DNA of 64,000 nucleotides from Pleomorphomonas sp. PLEO (lineage in GTDB: Bacteria > Pseudomonadota > Alphaproteobacteria > Rhizobiales > Pleomorphomonadaceae): positions 2,057,501-2,121,500 of the forward strand of contig NZ_CP166625.1 of NCBI RefSeq assembly GCF_041320595.1. Direction: 5' to 3'. Below are positions 7,172 to 16,600 of the stretch, in pieces (position 1 is the first letter of the stretch; the number at the start of each line of letters is the position of its first letter). Under the pieces are notes generated by a model. The model was not told the DNA's origin and searched no databases. It worked only from the letters and a program-made list of their open reading frames with translations. A program made the position numbers and the translations under genes.

Positions 7172-9427
7172 ATGCCCGTTGTACCGACCTATCAAGACCG
7201 TGGCATTGCGCTGCAGCCGGGGCTGAACTTCCGCGACAACACCCACGCCACCGGCGAGATGTTTGGCTCCCAGGTGGGCGAGGCGCTGGTGAAGGCCGGC
7301 CAGGGTGTCGGCGACCTGGGTCGTGCCGTGGCCGAGGTGAAGGATCTCGATGCCACCAACGAGGCCAAGGACAGCCACAACGGGCTGATCGAGCAGGTGC
7401 GCGCGCTCGGCTATGGCGAGGGTGGCTATCTCGGCACCTCCGGCCGCAGCGCGGTGGAGGGCTATACTGGCTACGAGGCGGCGGTGCGTCAGGCGGTGAA
7501 GGATGGCGCCAAGGGGTTGTCGCCGCTGGCGCTCGCCAAATACATGGATGCCGCCAATGCCACGGCTCAGGGGGCGCTCGCCACCGGTGAGGCGCATGCC
7601 ATGGAAGGGCGCAAGGCGTGGACGGTGAAGACCGGAGAGGCGCGGATCGCGGCCTTCCAGGGCAATGCCGTCGCGCAGCGGGATGATCCCAATGCCGTGA
7701 CCGAGAACACTCTCGCCGCGCTCACCGAGTATCGCGAGATCGGCAAGCTGATGGGTTGGCCGGAAGGCGAGGTGACCGACAAGGGGTTGGGCCTCGTTTC
7801 GGGCGTCTACGAGGATATTGCGCTCAAGAAGGCGACGACCGATCTGGTTGGGGCGATGGCCTTCGTCAAGGAAAACGCGCCGATGTTCACCGACGAGGCG
7901 CGCAAAAGGCTCGATGCCGGCGTCGGCGCGGCGGCGCTCGATGAGGAAACGCGGCGGGGCGCGCTGGCCTTCGTATCGGGAAAGCGGGCGTCGCCCGACG
8001 CGCCGGATATGACCGCTGCACCGTCTCCAGCAAACAGCGAACAGCCGGACGCGCAGCGCCCCGGCCCGACGCTGAAGCGCGCCGCGCTGCTCGATCATGC
8101 GGCCGCGGGAACCGATCCTTCGATGGTTCTGGGCCTCGACAACGGTTTTGCCGGCAACCTCTCGGCCTTCATCGAGGATGCGCCGGCGGAAATACGGCCG
8201 GGGCTTCGCCTCGAATTCTCGGGCCGTGCGGGCGATGGACAGCCGGACGCGCCCACCAACACACCGAGGGCCGCCAACCTCACCTTCAACGGCGACCGCC
8301 TCGATGCGGCGCCGTCGGCCGTGCAGGACTGGGCGCTGCGCACTGCCGGCAAATATGGTTTGCGTCTGCCCGCCGGTATCGGGCTGCAGGCGGGGGACCC
8401 GAATAGCGGGCGGCTGGTGGCGGCGTCCGACGGCGTGTCGGCGCGCGCAGCAATGCCATCGTTGGCCAACGCCGAAGATTATCTCCAGACCATTCCCGAT
8501 CCGCGCCGCCGGGAGCTTGCCCGCCAGACTATCCTCGATGCCTGGGAATTGCGCAGCCGCGAGGAGGGCGAGCGGCAGTCGGCGGCCAAGGCCGAGCTGT
8601 GGCGGCAGATCGACAGCGGCGCGACGCCGGACGACATTCCCTTCGACGTGCGCCAGGCGGCCGGCATGGATGCGATGACGGCGGCGCGAACCTATTACAG
8701 CAAGAAACTGGCGGACCAGGCCATCGTCACCGATCCGGTAATCCTGCGTGACCTGCGCCTCACGGCTGCGTCGAGGCCGCAGTATTTCGCCAATCTCGAC
8801 CTCAGCGATTACAGGCATTCGTTGAGCGACGGCGATTATCGGGACATGACCGAGAAGCAAGCCGGCATCATCGAGAACGATCGCGCGGCGCGCGAGAAGG
8901 GGCCGGATCTCGTCACCGCATTCGACATGGCGCAAACGCAGCTCGATGCGGCCGGCATGCTGAAACCCAAGAAGGAGCAAACCGAAGAGGACCGCCAGCG
9001 GCTGGCCCGCTTCCAGAACGATCTCTACGGGGAGATTGCCGCCCTTCAGGCAGAAAAGCCGGGACACGTACCCAATCCGCTCGATTTCCGGTGGGTCATC
9101 AACAAGTTGTTGCTGCCAATCCTCATCAAGACGCCCGGCGTACTGTGGGACAGCGAGACGCCGGCTCGCCTGTTCGATGCCAAACACCTCAAGGACGGGC
9201 AGACCTACGAGGTCAACGTCCTGCCGGAGGATATTCCCGTCGACCTGCGCGGCGGGATCCGCAAGGAACTCCAGTGGGAGCTTGATGGGGAGCCGACCGA
9301 TAAGCAGGTCGGGGCGGAATATGCGGCGATGGTTTTGGGCAAGCCGTCGCCTTTTGCCGGCACACGAAGAAAACGGGAGGAAGTTGCTATGGGTATCCGA
9401 CGGGACGCCGCCCTCAAGGGGCGGTAG
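7172..9427 (+). CDS. Putative phage internal virion / DNA-ejection protein
   Basis: This 751-residue, largely hydrophilic protein shows no transmembrane helix in its N-terminal two thirds. It opens with 'VPTYQDRGIALQPGLNF' and contains a Pro/Asp-rich linker around residues 275-300. I recognise no enzymatic motif. Size, Ala/Glu/Lys-rich helical character, and position upstream of another giant virion protein and a T7-like tail fibre match internal or ejection proteins of podovirus-like prophages. The start is preceded by GAGGACGAG. It is the first phage gene after the host operon; the tail genes expected before it are not here. The role is an inference from context. Confidence 0.55.
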   Translation: MPVVPTYQDRGIALQPGLNFRDNTHATGEMFGSQVGEALVKAGQGVGDLGRAVAEVKDLDATNEAKDSHNGLIEQVRALGYGEGGYLGTSGRSAVEGYTGYEAAVRQAVKDGAKGLSPLALAKYMDAANATAQGALATGEAHAMEGRKAWTVKTGEARIAAFQGNAVAQRDDPNAVTENTLAALTEYREIGKLMGWPEGEVTDKGLGLVSGVYEDIALKKATTDLVGAMAFVKENAPMFTDEARKRLDAGVGAAALDEETRRGALAFVSGKRASPDAPDMTAAPSPANSEQPDAQRPGPTLKRAALLDHAAAGTDPSMVLGLDNGFAGNLSAFIEDAPAEIRPGLRLEFSGRAGDGQPDAPTNTPRAANLTFNGDRLDAAPSAVQDWALRTAGKYGLRLPAGIGLQAGDPNSGRLVAASDGVSARAAMPSLANAEDYLQTIPDPRRRELARQTILDAWELRSREEGERQSAAKAELWRQIDSGATPDDIPFDVRQAAGMDAMTAARTYYSKKLADQAIVTDPVILRDLRLTAASRPQYFANLDLSDYRHSLSDGDYRDMTEKQAGIIENDRAAREKGPDLVTAFDMAQTQLDAAGMLKPKKEQTEEDRQRLARFQNDLYGEIAALQAEKPGHVPNPLDFRWVINKLLLPILIKTPGVLWDSETPARLFDAKHLKDGQTYEVNVLPEDIPVDLRGGIRKELQWELDGEPTDKQVGAEYAAMVLGKPSPFAGTRRKREEVAMGIRRDAALKGR

Positions 9428-9455
9428 GGGACAGGCTGCATATCGGAGCGACTGC

Positions 9456-9884
9456 TCAGGTGTTCTTGCTGCTTATTCCTTGCCGGATCTGCAAGACCAT
9501 GTCCTTGAAGTATCCGTATATGGATATGACCAGGGACACGAGGTGCCTGATGACGAAGACGGAGACGACGACGATCCCCTTCTTGATGAGGTTCCTCAGA
9601 AAGTAGATCAAGGCGATTAAGGCGATGCCGGCTGCCGATATCTCCGCATAATCGATCAGGGTATATTTCTTCGGGACGTACATATTCTCGGGGGTTGGAG
9701 CAATGATCCAATCGTCGTTCGATAGTTCGAGGAGGCGATCATAAGGGTCAGGAGGCTTCGGAGCCTTAAGAGCTTTCTCAAGGTCGCTGACGGGGTCAGC
9801 GTGCACGCCGGGCGCCGAGCTGACGAACAGGAGCGTCACCATCATCGCGACTTTCCAAACCGACATTCCCTTGCCAAATGTCAT
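9456..9884 (-). CDS. Membrane protein with signal peptide, candidate phage moron
   Basis: This 142-residue protein opposes the flanking late genes. The N-terminus has a signal-like segment ending near 'SSAPGVHA', then a Pro-rich soluble part, then two hydrophobic helices ('ISAAGIALIALIYFL' and 'GIVVVSVFVIRHLVSLVI'). ATG 9884 is chosen because AGGTGG lies 4 nt upstream. It is the last gene of a three-gene leftward block and resembles no family I know. Lysogenic conversion or superinfection exclusion is possible but unproven. Confidence 0.6.
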   Translation of the reverse strand: MTFGKGMSVWKVAMMVTLLFVSSAPGVHADPVSDLEKALKAPKPPDPYDRLLELSNDDWIIAPTPENMYVPKKYTLIDYAEISAAGIALIALIYFLRNLIKKGIVVVSVFVIRHLVSLVISIYGYFKDMVLQIRQGISSKNT

Positions 9885-10013
9885 GTTGCCACCTGTCTCG
9901 ATTGGCTGCCCGCTTTCACGCCGGCCAGAGCTCGCCTGTCTGCTTAGCCTGTTCAAGACAGGCAGGCTGGCGCTGCTTGCTTAATAACTCGGTGTGCCTA
10001 GGAAGCCGAACGC

Positions 10014-10364
10014 CTAGGGGTGCGTAGCGCCGACGTACACGAGATAGCTCCATATCAGCATGACGACGACGCCTGTGCCGAGCCCGGCCGTCGGCACGGA
10101 TGCCTTCCGCATGCGCCTGACGATCGCGAAAAAGAGCAGTGAGATGAGAAACAGACCTACGGTGAAGCCCACCCGCTCGCCGATGAACCTTGATACTCCG
10201 AACGGACGATCTGGAATGCTCTGGCCTGTCGCCACGGCCATGACCGCCGTTATGACCAGTGACAGGCCGAACAGAGTGAGTATGCACTTGTTTCGGCCGC
10301 TGCCCTTTGGCGCGGCAACCTGTTGAGCTGCCTCTTGCGCTGCGTCCTGCACGTCTACCTCCAC
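10014..10364 (-). CDS. Small three-helix membrane protein, candidate phage moron
   Basis: This 116-residue protein has predicted membrane helices at about 26-47, 62-84 and 92-112, a charged N-terminal tail rich in Gln and Ala, and a short 'RRMRK' loop between helices 2 and 3, giving the inner side by the positive-inside rule. It lies between a secreted protein gene and another membrane protein gene on the same strand. No family is recognised. It is likely co-transcribed with its neighbours and independent of the rightward late operon. Confidence 0.6.
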   Translation of the reverse strand: MEVDVQDAAQEAAQQVAAPKGSGRNKCILTLFGLSLVITAVMAVATGQSIPDRPFGVSRFIGERVGFTVGLFLISLLFFAIVRRMRKASVPTAGLGTGVVVMLIWSYLVYVGATHP

Positions 10365-10368
10365 TCAT

Positions 10369-10794
10369 TTACTGTTGTTTTCGATTGGTCTTCACCCAAT
10401 CCAGATATTCCTTGCGGCAGGCCGCCTTCAGAACCTCATCCTCCAGGAAAGGAATGACGCGCACCGACATGACGAAAGCGTGCCGGCTGAACTCCATGGT
10501 CGACGTCAAGAACAGGACGGATGCCGCGGGGCCCGTGCAGCTTTCGACCTTGAAGATCAGGCTGTCGGTGACATCGGTGACGAACTTGCAGCTCGTGCTG
10601 TCCTGGATTTCAAAGGCGAACTTGCCCGCTTCGCCCTTCACGACCTTGGCAACGTCGTCGGGAGACTGACACTCGATGGGCATGTCGAACGCGCCGTTGG
10701 GCGTGATCTTCTCCGCCTGGGCCGCCTGAGTTGACAGAAGTGCCGCCGCAACGGCCGCACTGACGATCCATGATCTTCCATCCTGAAAAGCCAT
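10369..10794 (-). CDS. Secreted or periplasmic small protein, candidate phage moron
   Basis: This 141-residue protein starts at ATG 10794, preceded by GGGGGACGGAAG. A Sec signal peptide ends at about 'TQAAQA'. The mature part has three or four Cys residues ('IECQSP', 'TSCKF', 'ESCTG', 'AACRKE') that could form disulphides. It is the first gene of the leftward block. No family is recognised. Signal peptide plus Cys pairs suggests a periplasmic job, perhaps modifying the lysogen envelope; this is inference. Confidence 0.6.
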   Translation of the reverse strand: MAFQDGRSWIVSAAVAAALLSTQAAQAEKITPNGAFDMPIECQSPDDVAKVVKGEAGKFAFEIQDSTSCKFVTDVTDSLIFKVESCTGPAASVLFLTSTMEFSRHAFVMSVRVIPFLEDEVLKAACRKEYLDWVKTNRKQQ

Positions 10795-10912
10795 GTCGTC
10801 TTCCGTCCCCCGCAAGTTACCAACTATGCCTTTCGCCAAGGCGAGTCGGCAACAGGCTGCAACCTTTTAGTGAGTCGTGGTAAATACCGATTGAGCAAGC
10901 CTTTGCGGTGGA

Positions 10913-10940
10913 CACCACGGAAACCTGGGGGATTTAGCGT
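10913..10940 (+). promoter_or_regulatory. Late-gene upstream element, copy 2
   Basis: This is the same CACCACGGAAACCT - 7 nt - TTAGCGT arrangement as at 7086, here 30 bp before the TTG start of the next virion gene and right after the divergent three-gene block. A weaker relative (GGCGGAAACCT) occurs at 20038 before the holin gene. Confidence 0.4.
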
Positions 10941-10970
10941 TCGGCCTGATCCTTTTGCGGAGACAGGCCC

Positions 10971-13637
10971 TTGCCCACCCTAGACGAACTTGCCGCGCTC
11001 GACGCGGAGCGGCGCCGGAAACTCCCCGCCGCCGCCGCGATCGTTTTCGACACCGAGCGGGATGACCCGGATGCGGCGGCGCGAGACGTCAGGATCGCCC
11101 GCGAACTGTCGCGGGCATCCGGCTATCGGGTGCCGCGTTCGCTCGTCAGCCAATACCGGACCGACTTTCAACAGCTCAGCGCTCAGGAGCGAGCGCGGAA
11201 GATTCTCGCGGCTTCGCCGAAAACTGCCGAGTGGTGGATCGATCCCGACAACGCCGCCCAATCTAAGGACGACCTTGAGAGTTTGGCGAGGATCGAGAGG
11301 GTGGCCCGCGACGGCTGGGTCAAGCACCTGACGGCGATAGGAGGCAAGACGACTGAGGTTACTGAACGGCCGCTCTCTCGACTTTCCAGCCAAACCGGCT
11401 CTTCCAGCGCTTCGGGAAACTTCGACCTCCCGCGCCGCATCAGTCGGGCGCGTTACATGCCGAAGGCAAAAGTCGAGGCGATCAAACGCGACATAGAGAA
11501 GCTCGCCGCTGCCGGCGCCTCCTATGCTTCTACGTCGTTTGGTAATGCGCAGGACGCACAGATCGTCATGATGCGCCGAACATTGTCCGAGGTGCTGGAG
11601 GGCAGCAAGAGTCCGAGGGACGCACTAGCCCTGTTGCAGCCGAGCTCGGATCCCTTAACCGAAACCGGCAAGGCTGCTCTCAAAGCCGTCGTGGGGGACG
11701 GTATAGGTGGGTCTGTCGATTTCGCGGGGTATATGCTTAGTGCCTTATCGGACAGCTTTGTCTACCCAACGGTCGAGGGGCACTTCGATCTCGCGCGACG
11801 TATCAGCCGGGCGCGCTATGTGCCCCAGGCTGAGGTGGAGGCGATCAATCAAGACATTGACCGGCTCGCTGCCCAGAACGCTCCCTCCGGGGTGATGTCG
11901 TTCGGGCAAGCGCAGGACGCACAGATTGCCATGATGCGACGGATACTGTCGGACGTCTTGGATGGCAGCAAGCAGCCTAGAGATGCCTTCGACCTCCTGC
12001 AGCCGATGTTCGGCGGTCTATCGTATCAGGTTACAGAAACGGAAGCTGCCAAGCGCGCCGCCCTTGCACCGCGTATCAGTCAGGCGAAAACTGCATCCAA
12101 GCGGGAACTGGCGGCAATTGACCGCGATATTGACCTGCTCCTATCCGGAACGGATAGGGATGTCGTACGCTCGGTGTTGGAAAAGGTGCAGAGTGGCGCG
12201 ATAGAGTCAGCCGAGGCGTTGGACTCCTTGCAGCGCTGGCTGGACTCCCCGTTCGATACGTTGGGGAAAGACCTGCAACGGGCAGGCGGAACAGTCCAGA
12301 AGATTGCCGACGAGCATTTCTCAACGGGCGAGGGCTACGAAAACAGCATCTCCCAAGCCATTGGCAGCGGAATTGGCACCGCAGCTTTGTTAGGGCTCAC
12401 GGGGTTTTTTGGAGGGGCTGGTTCGGCTGCTTTGCTAGGCGGCATGATGACCGGCGATAAAAGCCTCAATGAAGCGAAAGAAGCCAGGGCCGACAAACGC
12501 ACCCAAACAAAAGCTGCAGCTGGCGGCTTTTTCTCAGGCGCGATTACCTCGCTACCTCTCGAGCGTCTCCTTTTTGATCCCGTCATCAAAGGGGAGCGCT
12601 TTCTAGGCTTTCTGGAATGGTTCGGCAAACGACCCGTAACTGAAGGCACAAAAAACGCCTTTCAGCAGTGGCTTCAAAATGCCGCTGCGATTAACACTTA
12701 CGATCCGAACCGGAGCTGGAATTTCCAGGTTGGAAACAGCTTTTTGGGCGGAGCATCCGCCGTTGGGCTGTTTGATGCCGTAGGACCCGCGCTCAGATTA
12801 TTTGCAGGACGGGAGGCTAATGCTCGGACCGCCGAGCATAAGCAGGCGGTGGTAAAGGCAATTTTAGACGAGTCAGCGGGGTCGACGACACGCGAGCGGG
12901 CTCCGGAAACCTTTGAGTCCTTTCTGAAGCATTTGAGTAAGGACGGGCCGATTGAATACGTTCACCTTCCCGCCGCGACGTTCGACCAATATTACCGATC
13001 GCAGGGCATCGATCCGCTGACGATCATCGATACGTTGACTGGCGTTTCTCGGACCGATTTTGCTGCAGCGATGGCCGCCAGCGGCGATCTCCGCATCCCC
13101 ACGGCGACCTATGCGACGCGCATCGTCGATGATGCGGACGTGGCGCTGAGGCCGCATCTGCGCGTCGACCCAGCAGATGCGCCCCCGACAGCGCCGGACG
13201 CGACCCCGGGTGTACCAGACACGGCCCCGACAGCACCGGAGGCGACTTCACCGCAACAGGACGACACGTACCACGCCGCCACCCAGGAGGTTCACGACGG
13301 GACGATCTCCGAGCTTAGCGCTGCCGGTTATTCGCCCGAGGCCGCCGCCAGCGAAGCCCTGTTGCGCTCGACCCTCTACAAGACCATGGCCACGCGTGCC
13401 GGCACGAGCCCGATGCCGCCGATCATTCCCGCCAGCCCCGACGCGCTTCTGCAGAGCGACATACCGGCTCTCAACAGCGACAGCCTGATGAATTCCACCT
13501 CGCACCTGGCGCTCGACGGGCGCGACAAGGCGGCGCCCCCCAATGTCCTGCCGGAGACGATGAATGACGTCCAAAAGCGCGTCGACCTCAACCCGATATA
13601 CGGCCCCGAACGACCCAGAAATCACTGGGAAGACTGA
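10971..13637 (+). CDS. Large phage virion protein, N-terminal half of a polyvalent-type protein
   Basis: This 888-residue product has a TTG start with GGAG 8 nt upstream. Residues 151-224 and 272-345 are a 74-residue duplication, with a weaker third copy at about 364-424. A Gly/Ala-rich hydrophobic stretch follows ('GSGIGTAALLGLTGFFGGAG'). The C-terminal third carries 'EYVHLPAATFDQYYRSQGID' and 'IPTATYATRI', patterns known from very large polyvalent prophage proteins. The next gene continues such a protein in another frame, starting inside the last 74 nt of this one. It is either two coupled subunits or one broken giant protein. A role in ejection or early infection is inferred. Confidence 0.55.
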   Translation: MPTLDELAALDAERRRKLPAAAAIVFDTERDDPDAAARDVRIARELSRASGYRVPRSLVSQYRTDFQQLSAQERARKILAASPKTAEWWIDPDNAAQSKDDLESLARIERVARDGWVKHLTAIGGKTTEVTERPLSRLSSQTGSSSASGNFDLPRRISRARYMPKAKVEAIKRDIEKLAAAGASYASTSFGNAQDAQIVMMRRTLSEVLEGSKSPRDALALLQPSSDPLTETGKAALKAVVGDGIGGSVDFAGYMLSALSDSFVYPTVEGHFDLARRISRARYVPQAEVEAINQDIDRLAAQNAPSGVMSFGQAQDAQIAMMRRILSDVLDGSKQPRDAFDLLQPMFGGLSYQVTETEAAKRAALAPRISQAKTASKRELAAIDRDIDLLLSGTDRDVVRSVLEKVQSGAIESAEALDSLQRWLDSPFDTLGKDLQRAGGTVQKIADEHFSTGEGYENSISQAIGSGIGTAALLGLTGFFGGAGSAALLGGMMTGDKSLNEAKEARADKRTQTKAAAGGFFSGAITSLPLERLLFDPVIKGERFLGFLEWFGKRPVTEGTKNAFQQWLQNAAAINTYDPNRSWNFQVGNSFLGGASAVGLFDAVGPALRLFAGREANARTAEHKQAVVKAILDESAGSTTRERAPETFESFLKHLSKDGPIEYVHLPAATFDQYYRSQGIDPLTIIDTLTGVSRTDFAAAMAASGDLRIPTATYATRIVDDADVALRPHLRVDPADAPPTAPDATPGVPDTAPTAPEATSPQQDDTYHAATQEVHDGTISELSAAGYSPEAAASEALLRSTLYKTMATRAGTSPMPPIIPASPDALLQSDIPALNSDSLMNSTSHLALDGRDKAAPPNVLPETMNDVQKRVDLNPIYGPERPRNHWED
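11421..11642 (+). repeat. 74-codon internal duplication, unit 1
   Basis: This encodes residues 151-224 of the 888-residue protein. It begins with 'FDLPRRISRARYMPKA' and ends with 'LLQP', with the shared core 'NAQDAQIVMMRRTLS'. Confidence 0.85.
11784..12005 (+). repeat. 74-codon internal duplication, unit 2
   Basis: This encodes residues 272-345 with the same length and borders as unit 1 ('FDLARRISRARYVPQA' to 'LLQP', core 'QAQDAQIAMMRRILS'). The protein repeat is closer than the DNA repeat, suggesting an old, selected duplication. Confidence 0.85.
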
Positions 13638-16600
13638 GACACAGCACGGCCGGTTCGGGGCCTATGATGGGTCTATCGTCAGGTTGTTCGAGCGCGCCGA
13701 TCTCACGACGTTGCTGGGCGAACTGGGTGACTTCTTCGCCTCAACAGTCATGAACGCGCCGGGACAGGCGACGAGGGGAGAACCGTTCGCCCGTGCCTTC
13801 GAGGCCCATCTTCTGAAAGGCAAGACGCCCGCCGACGACCAGCGCGAGGCTTTTCCCTCGTTTCAGGCGTGGCTGGTGGAACTCTACCGGACGATGCGCG
13901 GGCTTGGCGTTGCCATGAAGCCCGAGGTTGCCGACGTGTTCGACCGGTTGCTGGCCGTCGAGCTGGCGCTGGCCGAGGCACGCCGGGCGGCCGGCGATCG
14001 CGGGCCGGTGTCGCCGGATCTCAAGGAAAAGCGGGCGGCGGCCGAGGAGGAGGCCGAGGATCGGCTGACGCGGGAGATAATGCGGCCGGTGGGGGTGGCG
14101 CGGGAGAAGGGGTATCGCGAGGAGCTGGCGGCCGCGACGCGAGAAGCGGAGGGCCGGATCAACGCGCTGCCGATCTATCGGGCGATCGAGTGGCTGACCA
14201 ATCGTCGCTGGTTGGGTGGGGAACCGCCGGCACTGCCGATGATCAGGCTGTCGCGGCCCATTCTGGTCGAGCGCTATGGCGAGGCGGTGCTCGGCGCACT
14301 GCCGCGTGGGCGGTTCACCGCTTATGCCGCGACGGGCGGTGTCGACCCCGACGAGGCGGCCGGGCTGTTCGGTTTTTCGAGCGGCGACGAGATGATCCAG
14401 GCGATCGCCCTGGTGCCGAAGCGCGAGGCGACGATTGCGGTCGAGGCCAAGCGGCTGATGGTGGAGCGCCATGGCGATCCGCTGGTTGACGGCACATTGC
14501 CGGAGAAGGCGCTGGCCGCCATTCACGGCGGGCGCATGGTGGAATGGCTGGCCGCCGAGCTGAAGGCGCTGGCCGGCCCGGCTGGCGAGGCACAGCCCAT
14601 CACCGCCGAGGGGGCGGCGGAATTCGCCCGTAATGCCCTGGTCGACACGCCGGTGCGCGACGCCATTGATGCCCGTCGCCATCTGGTGGCCGAGCGGCGG
14701 GCCGGCGAGGAAGTGGCCAAGCTCTCGGCCCCGGGCGACGATCAGGAGAGGGCCAGGAAGATCTACGATGCCCGGCGGCGGCAGTTGCTCAACGTAGCGC
14801 TCTACGCGGAAGCGCGGCGGATTGCCGACGATCTCCAGGCGGCGGAGGAGATGGTGCGCCGTCTCGACCGGCCCGAGCGGCCGGAGGTGACCACCGGCGT
14901 CGACGGCTGGCCGGCCATCGATGCCATCCTCGACCGCTATCAGTTCCGCCGCACCGATGACCCCGCGCCGCGTGGCGCGGTGGCCGCCTTCGTGAAGGCG
15001 ATGACGGCGGCGGGGCGGGAGAACGAATTGGCGCTGGCCGACGCCGTGCTGGCGGATAGTGAGAGCAAGCCCTATCGCGAACTGCCGATCGGCAAGCTCA
15101 AGGCGGTGGTGGCTGCCATCGACAACATCGAACACGCCATGGGGCGCAACGACGCGCTGGTGGATGCGCGCGGGCGGCAAAGCCTCGGCACGGCGGCCAA
15201 GGGCATCTCCAAAGCGCTGGCGCGGGCGAAGGGCGGGGTGGGGCGCCGCTCGGTCGATCTCGGCCGCGCCGCCACCGAGGTGTTGCGCGAGATCGACGGC
15301 CGCGATGCCGGGCCGGCTTTTGCCGCGCTGAAGGCGCCTATCGATGCCGCTCTTAAGGCGCTGAAGGAGCGCCGGCAACAGGCGGCGGCGGACATCGCGG
15401 CGCTCTATGCGCCCTATGACGGACGGGAACGGCGGGCGATGGGCGTGCGGCGGTTCCTGCCGGCGCTGGGGCGGTCGCTGTCGCGCTGGGAGATGATCGT
15501 CCTCGCTCTCAACGCCGGCAACGAGGCTGGGTACGCGGGGCTGATCGGTGAGGCCGGGTTTACGCCGGAGGTGGTGGCGATGGTGCTTGCCGCGCTCGAC
15601 GGGCGGGATGCGCGCTTCATCGCGGCGGTGTGGGGCTATCTTGACAGATTCCGGAGCGAGATCGCCGCTTGCCAGCGGCGGGTAACCGGCGTGTCGCCCA
15701 AGTGGGGGGACGCGCGGCCGGTGACCGTGGGCGGCGTGGCGCTGAAGGGCGGCTTTTATCCGCAGGTTGTGGAGGGCGACTTTGCCGCCGACGTGCTGGC
15801 CGGCCGCTTTGCCAAGGCGATGGTTCAGGGTGGCGAGGCGGATGGGGTCGTCGATCTCGACCTCACGGCGTTGCACGCCTTTGTCGATCGGTTGCTGCAT
15901 GATCTCTGGCTGTCCGAGTCGCTGAGCAACGCCGGGCGACTGCTGGGGCAGGCGCGCGAGGCTTTCACCGTCAACGGCCGGGGGGACGACCTCGAAACGC
16001 TGGCGGCCTGGCTCGACGACGTCGCGGCCGGCGATCTCCAGCCGGCGGATTTCCTGCTGCGCATGGCGGCGGCCGAAGGGGGCGATCCCCTGGCCCTGCG
16101 GCTTGCGCGGGATATGGCGGCGGCGCTGATGGAGGCGGCCGGTTTGCCCGAGGCGATGACGGCCCTGGGCGAGGCGGCGTTCGCGGTGGGCGCCAGCGGC
16201 TCATTCGTCCCCGGCGTCGGTGACCGGATTGCCGAGCGGTCAACGCTGATGGCCGGGCGGCGGGCCGCGGCGGCCAAGCGCGGCGCGGCGGGGCTCGAGG
16301 ATGTGGCGGCCTGGCTGATCCGTCGCGCCCGCTGGCATTTCATCGATGTTCCCGCGTGGATCGCCGGCTACCGCGAAGGGCTTGCCCGGTTCGGCACCGA
16401 CGCCAAGGCCGTGGCCGAGGGCGACGGCTGGGCGCGGCGGGCAGGGACGACACCAAGCGGCAAGGCCGAGGCGGCGGTGAAGACGATGGTCGCGGCCTTC
16501 TTTCACGCCCATCCCAACGCGGCGAGCGCGGCGGGCGACCTCACGCGCGCCCTCGGCGCTTCCCTGCTGTTTGCCCGCGAACGGGCGATGCTGGCGGCGG

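Noticed and set aside
7136-9187. 683-codon open frame on the - strand opposite the first virion gene
   Set aside because: Shadow of a GC-rich coding sequence: Arg/His/Gly-rich, no ribosome site, no recognisable domain; the + strand frame has a proper start and phage-like protein.
9456-10794. Toxin-antitoxin reading of the three leftward genes
   Set aside because: All three are secreted or membrane proteins without a DNA-binding antitoxin; no TA family motif is seen.
13741-15900. 719-codon open frame on the - strand within the 1094-residue gene
   Set aside because: The composition is that of an antisense shadow (Arg, His, Pro in excess); no start signal.
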